In this document: one piece after another, positions 45,271 through 53,489 of the stretch
Layout of the letters: each line of letters opens with the position of its first letter
How positions within the stretch are numbered: position 1 is the first letter of the stretch
NCBI GenBank assembly: GCA_036401375.1
Contig: DASWVB010000024.1
Span: 1 to 55,926 of the forward strand
Reading direction: 5' to 3'
DNA length: 55,926 nt
Source: DASWUZ01 sp036401375
Lineage (GTDB): Bacteria; Acidobacteriota; Terriglobia; Terriglobales; Acidobacteriaceae
Made by a program: the position numbers and the translations under genes
The notes under the pieces: model-generated
Seen by the model: the letters and a program-made list of their open reading frames with translations, nothing else
What the model was told of the DNA's origin: nothing
Database searches by the model: none

Positions 45271-46734
45271 CTAATACCGATAGCTGTCCGACTTGAAGGG
45301 ACCTTCCACCGGCACACCAAGATAATCCGCCTGCTTGGGAGTTAGCTGGGTCAGCTTGACTCCGATCTTTTCAAGATGCAGCCGGGCTACCTCCTCATCC
45401 AGCTTCTTCGGCAGCACATATACCCCGACCTTGTAAGTGTCGCGATTCTTCCATAGGTCGAGTTGCGCCAGCGTCTGGTTCGCAAAGCTGTTACTCATCA
45501 CGAAGCTGGGATGACCGGTAGCGCAGCCCAGATTTACCAGCCTTCCCTCTGCGAGGATGAAAATCGCATTTCCATTCGGAAACGTGTACTGGTCAACCTG
45601 CGGTTTGATGTTGAGCTTCGCGACCCCGGGGGCCTCATTGAGTCGATCTACCTGTATCTCGTTGTCGAAGTGGCCGATGTTGCAGACGATAGCCTGGTCC
45701 TTCATCTTCTGCATGTGCTCAAGAGTAAGGATGTCGACGTTGCCGGTGCAGGTGACATAGATGTCGCCGCGGCCCAGAGTATCTTCAAGGGTGGTTACCT
45801 CAAAGCCCTCCATCGCAGCCTGCAGAGCATTGATCGGGTCGATCTCCGTCACGATCACCCGCGCGCCCATGCCGCGCAGCGAGTGTGCCGAGCCCTTGCC
45901 CACATCGCCGTATCCGCAGATCACCGCGACCTTGCCGGCGACCATCACGTCGGTGGCCCGCTTGATGCCGTCGGCCAGCGACTCGCGGCAGCCATAGAGG
46001 TTGTCAAACTTCGACTTGGTCACGGAGTCATTCACATTAATCGCGGGCACCAGCAGCTGCCCCTGTTCCATCATCTTGTAGAGGCGATGTACGCCGGTCG
46101 TCGTCTCCTCTGATACGCCCCGCCAATCCTTTGCGACGCGGTGCCAGTGCTGCGGGTCTTCCGCGTAGACCTTCTTCAGCAGGTTCTTGATCACCTGCTC
46201 CTCGTGGCTCGATGAGGCGGAGTCGACCCACCTGTCTCCATCCTCAAGCTGATAACCCTTGTGAATGAGCAGCGTCACGTCGCCGCCATCGTCAACCACC
46301 AGCTGCGGCCCTAGGCCCCCGCGATGATTCAATGCCTGGTAGGCCGTCCACCAGTACTCTTCAAGGCTCTCGCCCTTCCATGCGAAGACCGGCACCCCGG
46401 CAGCAGCAATAGCCGCGGCGGCGTGGTCCTGGGTCGAGAAGATGTTGCAACTTGCCCAGCGTACATCGGCTCCAAGATCGACCAGGGTCTCGATCAGCAC
46501 CGCCGTCTGGATCGTCATGTGCAGCGAACCTGTCACGCGCACGCCGGCCAGCGGCTTCTCCGCCGCATACTTCCGCCGGATCGACATCAACCCGGGCATC
46601 TCGTGCTCGGCGATCAAGATCTCCTTGCGTCCCCAGTCGGCCAGCGACATGTCCGCGACTTTATAGTCCTGGGCGCGTTCGTCGCTCCCCTGCTGAACCG
46701 GTAATTCTGTCTCTGCCAATGTTGCTGTGGCCAT
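45271..46734 (-). CDS. ahcY: Adenosylhomocysteinase
   Basis: A 487-residue NAD-dependent cytosolic enzyme hydrolysing S-adenosylhomocysteine to adenosine and homocysteine, which keeps methyltransferases from product inhibition. Motifs include ARG-type start DMSLADWGRKEI, VRWASCNIFSTQDHAAAAIA, the NAD loop GYGDVGKGSAHSLRG, and the C-terminal GPFKSDSYRY that caps the neighbouring subunit. It contains the insertion of about 40 residues (around 150-190) found in the longer bacterial form. metK, the other half of the SAM cycle, lies 5 kb away on the same strand. No SAH riboswitch was recognised in the 190 bases upstream. Confidence 0.97.
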   Translation of the reverse strand: MATATLAETELPVQQGSDERAQDYKVADMSLADWGRKEILIAEHEMPGLMSIRRKYAAEKPLAGVRVTGSLHMTIQTAVLIETLVDLGADVRWASCNIFSTQDHAAAAIAAAGVPVFAWKGESLEEYWWTAYQALNHRGGLGPQLVVDDGGDVTLLIHKGYQLEDGDRWVDSASSSHEEQVIKNLLKKVYAEDPQHWHRVAKDWRGVSEETTTGVHRLYKMMEQGQLLVPAINVNDSVTKSKFDNLYGCRESLADGIKRATDVMVAGKVAVICGYGDVGKGSAHSLRGMGARVIVTEIDPINALQAAMEGFEVTTLEDTLGRGDIYVTCTGNVDILTLEHMQKMKDQAIVCNIGHFDNEIQVDRLNEAPGVAKLNIKPQVDQYTFPNGNAIFILAEGRLVNLGCATGHPSFVMSNSFANQTLAQLDLWKNRDTYKVGVYVLPKKLDEEVARLHLEKIGVKLTQLTPKQADYLGVPVEGPFKSDSYRY

Positions 46735-46925
46735 GCCTACCCTCTTTCATCCATTTCGGAGTTCACCTCTATCTTACCGGTGAGCACCGTGCTTGAGCCA
46801 TGGCTCGCCGAGTTTCGGCGATACCGCTCCCAAATTGGTGAGTTCGTTCTCATCCTGCGAGAGATTCCAAAGCTTTGGATGGCCGGGAGCAGGCAGCATC
46901 CCGCTTCCAGACGGAAGCCGACGCG

Positions 46926-48191
46926 TCAACCACGCTCTATCTGCAGCAATCTGCGCTTCCGCTCGACTCCCCAGCGATAACCTGTCAGCTTTCCGTCACT
47001 GCCCACGACGCGGTGGCACGGCACCAGCATGGCAATGGGATTGGAGGCGCAGGCACGCGCCACCGCCCGCACCGCCCTGGGACTTCCCAGGCTCTCCGCC
47101 ACCTGGGAGTAGCTGCGTGTCTCGCCCCGCGGAATCCGGTTCAGCGCCTGCCACACCCGCGTCTGGAAGGCAGTAGCCCTGACGTCCAGGGGCAGGTCGT
47201 GAACCGCCGGATGCTCGGTCATCTGCGAGAGCAGCTGCACCAGGGCCTTCTCCATTTCCGGATACGTCTCGTCGCATTCGGCAGAGGCTTCCTGGCCTGC
47301 AACGATCGTTGCAGCCGGAAAGTCCTTGCGCAGCCCGGCCTCGAGCTGCTCCCGGCTGTCGCCCAGCGCGACGCTGCAGACGCCGCGCTGGGTCGCCGCC
47401 ACCAGCAATACTCCCAGGGAGCACTCGGCCATCGCGAATCGAATGCTCTGACCCGCTCCACGCGCACGGTATGTGCCGGGACTCATGCCCAGCGGGGAAC
47501 TCTGGTAGGCACGGCTGGAGGAGGAGTATCCCGCGTCGAAGATGGCATCCGTGACTCCGAGCCGCGTAACACTGGCGATCTGAGCGCGGCGGGGCAAGCT
47601 GGTGATCGGCATATCAGCAGCTCTCAGCGCCCTCCTCAACGCCGAGGCGCGCAGTTGCAGCTGGTATTCAAGTGGCGTAATGCCCAGCACTCGCGCCACC
47701 ATCCGCTGCACGGTGAAAGGGCTGGCGGCCACCAGGGCACCCAGCTCCGCGAGCGTCACCTTTCGATTGACATTCGCCTCGAGGTGCGCGCAGATGCGGG
47801 CAACGCTCGCCGCCTCCGCAGCAATGCCCGCGGGCTGGCAGCGCAGGCAGGCGCGAAAGCCCGCCGCCATCGCCTCACCGGCATGGCGGAAGTAGACCAC
47901 GTTGCGCCGGGCCGGCCGGCGGCTCGGGCAGCAGGGACGACAGAAGATGCCGGTGCTCGTCACCGCGTAGAAGAAGCGAGCAGCGCCGTCGCGCTCGAGC
48001 ACCTGTCTCCATGCGGCTTCAGTGTCCTGTTCTGATCGCCGCACCAGGGCTCCTGCGGAGCTGGCGTTACGGCCGGTACCCTCGCGCGTCATCGCGGTCC
48101 TCTCGCATTCCGCGGCCTCGGGCGCCGGACGAGCAGCCCCATCCACCATCGCAACTTCCGCCTTGCTTCCGTATCTCAGTGATTGATCCAT
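46926..48191 (-). CDS. ada: Ada: methyl-sensing regulator and O6-methylguanine-DNA methyltransferase
   Basis: A protein of about 421 residues (ATG at 48191; in-frame starts up to 48338 exist). The N-terminal zinc domain has four cysteines, with the methyl-accepting Cys84 in STGIFCRPCCPSRRP and the later CLRC. An AraC-type helix-turn-helix follows (about 140-235), then the methyltransferase domain with acceptor Cys392 in VPCHRVVG. In E. coli, methylation of the N-terminal Cys by phosphotriesters turns Ada into an activator of repair genes. The arrangement Ada_Zn_binding-HTH-MGMT is complete. No other ada-regulon gene is adjacent. A start at a Met about 15 residues further in is also possible. 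Confidence 0.93.
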   Translation of the reverse strand: MDQSLRYGSKAEVAMVDGAARPAPEAAECERTAMTREGTGRNASSAGALVRRSEQDTEAAWRQVLERDGAARFFYAVTSTGIFCRPCCPSRRPARRNVVYFRHAGEAMAAGFRACLRCQPAGIAAEAASVARICAHLEANVNRKVTLAELGALVAASPFTVQRMVARVLGITPLEYQLQLRASALRRALRAADMPITSLPRRAQIASVTRLGVTDAIFDAGYSSSSRAYQSSPLGMSPGTYRARGAGQSIRFAMAECSLGVLLVAATQRGVCSVALGDSREQLEAGLRKDFPAATIVAGQEASAECDETYPEMEKALVQLLSQMTEHPAVHDLPLDVRATAFQTRVWQALNRIPRGETRSYSQVAESLGSPRAVRAVARACASNPIAMLVPCHRVVGSDGKLTGYRWGVERKRRLLQIERG

Positions 48192-48364
48192 GTCGGAATC
48201 ATTCCATCTGCGGGTGCGAAGCGCTATCCGCATCTTGCCGGCAAACCAGTGAGATCGCGAAAACCCCACGTGCGGACCCGGCCTCCCGTCGATCGACGAC
48301 AGCCCCGGATCGGCCCCGCAGGGCGCAGGAGCTATCATCGCATCAACATGATCATCAATATCCG

Positions 48365-48994
48365 ATGAAATTGGCCCGGCCTCGACTCTCCGCTACTGTG
48401 GCGTGGCTCGCGGCGGCGCTTCTGCTGCCGCCCGCAGCTCACGCCGATGCGGGGATTCCCATGCTGCCGCTGGCCTACCCGGTGATGATCGTTCTGCTGA
48501 TACCGGTCGTCGCAATCGAGACCATCTACCTGCGACGGAAGCTCGGTGTCGACCGATGGCTGCTGGTGCGCCGTACGGCCCTTGCGAATGCGCTATCGAC
48601 CCTGCTCGGCTTTCCCCTCGCCTGGCTCATCGGCGTAGTACTCGAGATCACAGTGGGTGGCCTGTTTGTCGCGCTGGGCGCCTCGGCATTTCCGCCGATC
48701 GCCACCGACAACCTGCTTGGCAAAGTCGCTGTGGTGATCCTCTCCGCTCCCTGGCTGAGCCCCTTCGGCGGCAACGATCGTTGGCCGCTGGTCCTGGCCT
48801 TCCTGGTGCTGCTGGTCCCTGCCTTCTTCACCTCGTTTTACTTCGAGTGGTTTGTGCTGCGCTGGTCACCCTGGCCGGTCGAGAGTCACGCCCTGCGCCA
48901 GGCGATATGGCGCGCTAACCTGCTCTCTTACCTCTTCCTGGCGGTATTCGGCGGCGTAACCCTCTACTTTGGCCTGGCCTGGTATCTGCGCTAG
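48365..48994 (+). CDS. Multi-pass membrane protein of unknown function
   Basis: A 209-residue protein; the open frame extends upstream, but the ATG at 48365 gives a natural N-terminus with a signal-like helix (LSATVAWLAAALLLPPAAHA). About four more hydrophobic segments follow: VMIVLLIPVVAIETIYL, LLGFPLAWLIGVVLEITVGG, LVLAFLVLLVPAFFTSFYF and LLSYLFLAVFGGVTLYFGL. The loop RRKLGVDRWLLVRRTALAN is cytosolic by charge. There is no recognised family. It is divergent from ada across 173 bases. Confidence 0.7.
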   Translation: MKLARPRLSATVAWLAAALLLPPAAHADAGIPMLPLAYPVMIVLLIPVVAIETIYLRRKLGVDRWLLVRRTALANALSTLLGFPLAWLIGVVLEITVGGLFVALGASAFPPIATDNLLGKVAVVILSAPWLSPFGGNDRWPLVLAFLVLLVPAFFTSFYFEWFVLRWSPWPVESHALRQAIWRANLLSYLFLAVFGGVTLYFGLAWYLR

Positions 48995-49111
48995 ATCAAT
49001 CCGTACGCCTGCCGCTTACTAATTTCTAGACGTCGCGTTCGTGCCCGCACTAAAGCGATTATCTAAAGCGCCTCCATATCGAACGACGCATTTCTGGTGC
49101 ACCTGTGTACC

Positions 49112-49141
49112 TTGACAGCGTGATTACCGCCCGCGTAGTGT
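49112..49141 (+). promoter_or_regulatory. Candidate promoter for the secreted glycosidase gene
   Basis: TTGACA at 49112-49117 is a perfect -35 hexamer. The best -10 at 18 bases spacing is TAGTGT (49136-49141), a weak match. Transcription would begin around 49148, immediately before the palindrome at 49152. Confidence 0.35.
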
Positions 49142-49151
49142 CCCGCTTGGC

Positions 49152-49173
49152 TGAATGTAAGCCATTACATTCA
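49152..49173. promoter_or_regulatory. Perfect 9-bp-arm palindrome, candidate repressor operator
   Basis: TGAATGTAA and TTACATTCA are exact reverse complements separated by GCCA. The 22-bp element is AT-rich in a G+C-rich region and overlaps the expected transcription start, 132 bases before the glycosidase start codon. Size and symmetry fit a dimeric repressor site, such as a LacI/GntR type, whose gene is not in the window. Confidence 0.55.
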
Positions 49174-49304
49174 CCCCCAAACCGCGCCCTCCGTGCAAGG
49201 CAAAGAAGACTCTGGCACCGGGGCGCCCTGTCCTGCCAAGGTCTTCAATCCGTCCGGGCCAATCTTGCAGCCCTGACCAAAACCCGCACGAAGGAGCTGG
49301 AAAC

Positions 49305-51224
49305 ATGATTATTCTGAAGGAGCCTGTCGCCAAGACAGGTTTGAAACTAACGCCAAAACAGCTGATACCCGGAGCCCTCGCGCTCTCGATCGCGCTGACC
49401 ATCTCTGCGCTGCCCGCCAGCGCCCAGACCAGCGCCAGCGTATCGGTCAACGCCTCGTCGACGACCAACACTGTTCCCCCCGAGGGCTACGGAGTCGATA
49501 CCGCCGTCTATGACGGATCCCTCACCAGCTCCGGGGTCGCGCCCGCCCTCAAGGCCTCCGGCATCAATGCCATCCGCTACCCCGGTGGCTCGTACGCCGA
49601 CATCTTCAACTTCATCAGTGGGACCGATCAGAGCCTGAACGGCGGCTACTTCGCTCCTGGTGACACCTTCAATAACTTCATGAATGACGTAGTGCTGCCG
49701 GAGGGCGGCAAGGCCTTCATCACCGTCAACTATGGCTCAAACGTGGGAGCGACCGGACCGGCTCCAACCAGCGAGGCTGCTTCGTGGGTCCAGTACGCCA
49801 ACGTCACCAACCACTACGGCATCGTCTACTGGGAGATCGGTAACGAGGTCTATGGGAACGGCTACTACAGTGGAAGTCTAAACTGGGAGGAAGACCTCCA
49901 CGTTACGTCGACCAACGAGGCCAACCGGCAGGGCAACCCTGCATTGTCGCCGACCGCGTACGGCGCTAATGCCGCCGCGTTCATCAAGGCTATGAAGGCG
50001 GTCGATCCGACCATCAAGTGCGGTGTCTTCGTCAACACGGCGAGCTACTATCCAAACTGGGACCAGGATGTTCTTCAGGCCGTCTCGAGCGGACTTTCAG
50101 GCAGCGGATACAGCCTGGATTTCGTGATCCTTCACTATTACCCGGGCGGCAGCAATGCCCAGGTACTCAGCGCCCAGGCGACCATCGCCTCCCAGGTCTC
50201 CCAGGTCCGCTCCGACGTCAGCCGGTACTACACCGGACCCAACGGCGGCTCCATGCAGATTGCCGTTACCGAGAGTGGAGCCCCGTCCGACGGCGGTCTG
50301 TTCCAGTACCTCTTTGCGGTCGACGATTACCTCTCCTGGCTTGAAATCGGCAGCGTCGCCAACGTCGAATACCAGGAGCTGCACAATGGCTACCTGGACG
50401 GGAACAACGTCGGTCTTGGACCTTACTACGGAGCGCAGTTCGCCTCGACGATCGCACGGCCCGGTGACAACTTCGTCTCGACCAGCTCCAACAACTCACT
50501 GCTTCGAGCGCACGCGGTCAATCGAACCGACGGTAAGGTCGGCATCGTCCTGATCAACGACGACCCTAACAACAGCACCAACGTGAACGTGAACGTGTCC
50601 GGCGCCACCCTCACCACCTCCGGAACTCAGTACAAGTTCGGTTCAGCGAACTTCCCCAACGGCACTGAATACGCCTCCTCCGGTATCAGCTCGAGCTCGA
50701 TCAGCGGCGTCGGGAACACCTTCACCATCAACGTTCCTGCCTATTCTTCTGTAGCAGTCGTCATCCCCACCGGCGGCGGCGGTGGCGGCGGCGGGAACCT
50801 CATCGCTAACGGCACCTACACCATCACCAACAAGAACAGCGGGCTGGCAGTCGAAGATCCAGGCGCCTCCACCACCCAGGGCACTGACATGGACCAGTGG
50901 ACGGTCAACGGAGGCAATAACCAGAAGTGGAAGCTCACTAACCTGGGCAACAACTACGTAAGCCTCATCAACGTGGCCAGCGGCTACGCCATGGACGTCA
51001 ACAGTGCTTCGAAGACGGCTGGCGCTCTGGTCGACCAGTGGCCCTACAGCGGCGGGACCAACCAGATATGGAAGGTCGTGAGCATGGGCAGCGGCTACTA
51101 CGAGCTGATCAGCGAAAACAGCAACATGGCTCTGGACGTCAGGGGGTACTCGACAGCCAACGGCGGAGCCATCGACCAGTGGACCACAACGGGAGGAGCA
51201 AACCAGCTCTTCACCATCAGGTAG
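49305..51224 (+). CDS. Secreted arabinofuranosidase-like glycosidase with ricin-type lectin domain
   Basis: A 639-residue exported enzyme; the ATG follows AAGGAG. The signal peptide ends near ALPASAQ (about residue 41). The catalytic part is a clan GH-A barrel: NAIRYPGGSYAD (as in GH51), acid/base Glu181 in YWEIGNEVYG and a probable nucleophile Glu323 in AVTESGA. A small beta domain (about 400-490) and an eight-glycine linker lead to a C-terminal ricin-B-like lectin (about 498-639) with three repeats ending in DQW...NQ.W/F. GH51-type enzymes release arabinose from plant polysaccharide; GH39- or GH30-like specificity cannot be excluded. It is probably extracellular, with the lectin binding sugar chains. 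Confidence 0.85.
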   Translation: MIILKEPVAKTGLKLTPKQLIPGALALSIALTISALPASAQTSASVSVNASSTTNTVPPEGYGVDTAVYDGSLTSSGVAPALKASGINAIRYPGGSYADIFNFISGTDQSLNGGYFAPGDTFNNFMNDVVLPEGGKAFITVNYGSNVGATGPAPTSEAASWVQYANVTNHYGIVYWEIGNEVYGNGYYSGSLNWEEDLHVTSTNEANRQGNPALSPTAYGANAAAFIKAMKAVDPTIKCGVFVNTASYYPNWDQDVLQAVSSGLSGSGYSLDFVILHYYPGGSNAQVLSAQATIASQVSQVRSDVSRYYTGPNGGSMQIAVTESGAPSDGGLFQYLFAVDDYLSWLEIGSVANVEYQELHNGYLDGNNVGLGPYYGAQFASTIARPGDNFVSTSSNNSLLRAHAVNRTDGKVGIVLINDDPNNSTNVNVNVSGATLTTSGTQYKFGSANFPNGTEYASSGISSSSISGVGNTFTINVPAYSSVAVVIPTGGGGGGGGNLIANGTYTITNKNSGLAVEDPGASTTQGTDMDQWTVNGGNNQKWKLTNLGNNYVSLINVASGYAMDVNSASKTAGALVDQWPYSGGTNQIWKVVSMGSGYYELISENSNMALDVRGYSTANGGAIDQWTTTGGANQLFTIR

Positions 51225-51241
51225 TCAACACTGCAGCAAAA

Positions 51242-51275
51242 AGAGAGGGGCAGGCCGCATGGCTTGCCCCTCTCT
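51242..51275. terminator. Strong bidirectional terminator between the glycosidase and metK
   Basis: An 11-bp perfect stem AGAGAGGGGCA/TGCCCCTCTCT, extended by GCC/GGC, closes a four-base loop GCAT. The minus-strand side is followed by CTTTTTGCTG, a T-tract for metK; the plus side by CTGTTTC. It separates two convergent genes. Confidence 0.85.
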
Positions 51276-51332
51276 CTGTTTCACGATGAGTGCGCCGAAC
51301 AGTTGCGCCTCTCGTAGGCCAGGCAGGGTGCG

Positions 51333-52508
<1,176 letters not shown>

Positions 52509-52584
52509 AGTGATACTCCTATTCTTTTCACAGGCAGTTCTCCGCCCCGGGCGGTAGCGGCGGTGGCTTCCCTTGCACTTGGAC

Positions 52585-52839
52585 ATGATCCCGTCCACAC
52601 TCCGGGACGACACAAGGTTGTACTTTTATCCTACTCGCGAATCGTACAAGAGCGACGCAGGGAGGGACAAAGCAGCGGCAGCCAAGCGGCTCGTCAACTC
52701 GCTCAGCGGAGGCGGGTTGCAGCGAATGGAGGCTTACCGTCGCCCCACTCCGGCAGGCGCCTGGTCGTCTGCGTTCTACATCCTGGAAGAGGAGCCGGTG
52801 CGCCACACCGGCCGTGACGATTCCGCGGCGAAGAGTTGA
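52585..52839 (+). CDS. Hypothetical small protein, doubtful
   Basis: An 84-codon frame starting at ATG 52585 (or TTG 52573) divergent from metK and overlapping the 3' end of the RodZ-like gene by 64 bases. The product (LYFYPTRESYKSDAGRDKAA, AYRRPTPAGAWSSAFYILEE) reads like a real soluble protein but has no recognised family, and the ribosome site is poor. It could equally be a chance frame. Confidence 0.25.
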   Translation: MIPSTLRDDTRLYFYPTRESYKSDAGRDKAAAAKRLVNSLSGGGLQRMEAYRRPTPAGAWSSAFYILEEEPVRHTGRDDSAAKS

Positions 52840-53333
52840 AGACCGGTCTTGATGGAGCCGATGCGAGGCGCCGCCTGAGAGAGCACCACCTGCGGGCTGG
52901 ACGGCTGGTTGGCAGCCGAGATCCGCTCATGAACGTAGTGCCATACGAAGAGGCCCAGGCCGGCAACCAGCAGCAGCAAGGCTGCTACGCCCGCCCACCG
53001 CAGCCGCATATCCGGCCGCACGCCCTTGCTCTCCCTCGACTCGACTACGCTCTGAGCGAAGCGAACCCAGTCCGCGTCATCGTCCTTGAGCAGTCCACTC
53101 GCGGCATAAGCCTCCATGTAGCGGCGAACCCAGTGCTCCTCGTCAAGTCCTGCGACCCGCGCATACCCACGCACGATGCCCTTGTTGAAGACCCCACCGG
53201 GCAGCTGATCAAAGCGCTCCTGCTCCAGCGCGTCCAGGTGGCGGGCGCTGATCTTGGTGACCTGGCTGATCTTATATAGAGAGACGCCTTGGTGCTCCCG
53301 TTCTTTGACCAGGTCTTCGCCGAAGTTGCTCAT
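52776..53333 (-). CDS. RodZ-like helix-turn-helix membrane protein
   Basis: A 185-residue protein. Residues 1-75 form an HTH_25 domain (FGEDLVKEREHQGVSLYKIS, GGVFNKGIVRGYARVAGL) as in RodZ. A transmembrane helix follows at about 110-132 (VAALLLLVAGLGLFVWHYV), with a short extracytoplasmic tail. RodZ links MreB to the cell envelope and sets rod shape; the short tail lacks the usual DUF4115 domain, so this may be a truncated or simpler relative. Similar short forms are common in Acidobacteria. It stands alone between metK and the GH13-like gene. Confidence 0.8.
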   Translation of the reverse strand: MSNFGEDLVKEREHQGVSLYKISQVTKISARHLDALEQERFDQLPGGVFNKGIVRGYARVAGLDEEHWVRRYMEAYAASGLLKDDDADWVRFAQSVVESRESKGVRPDMRLRWAGVAALLLLVAGLGLFVWHYVHERISAANQPSSPQVVLSQAAPRIGSIKTGLQLFAAESSRPVWRTGSSSRM

Positions 53334-53489
53334 CCGCCCTCGAAGTTCGAGAAATAGCCCCGGGAGTTGGGCATTTCCTGAACATACTTCGGGAAATTAA
53401 GGTTGGTCAAACGAAAATCATGTCAAAAGCGCGAAAAGGGGCACTAAAGTGTCGCCCAGGCGTTCTGAGGGTGCAAGCAGCGCGAATGC

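Larger units (their letters stand above)
48995..49304. other. Regulatory intergenic region before the secreted arabinofuranosidase-like gene
   Basis: No gene is visible in these 310 bases. They hold a -35-like TTGACA and a perfect palindrome described separately, and end with the AAGGAG ribosome site of the downstream gene. The length and the palindrome suggest a regulated promoter. Confidence 0.5.

Noticed and set aside
46735..46925. SAH riboswitch upstream of ahcY
   Set aside because: The leader on the minus strand lacks the conserved core and pseudoknot pattern of the known SAH riboswitch.
52509..52775. SAM riboswitch upstream of metK
   Set aside because: No conserved SAM-I, SAM-II or SAM-IV core was seen; the leader only offers an AT-rich promoter-like patch.
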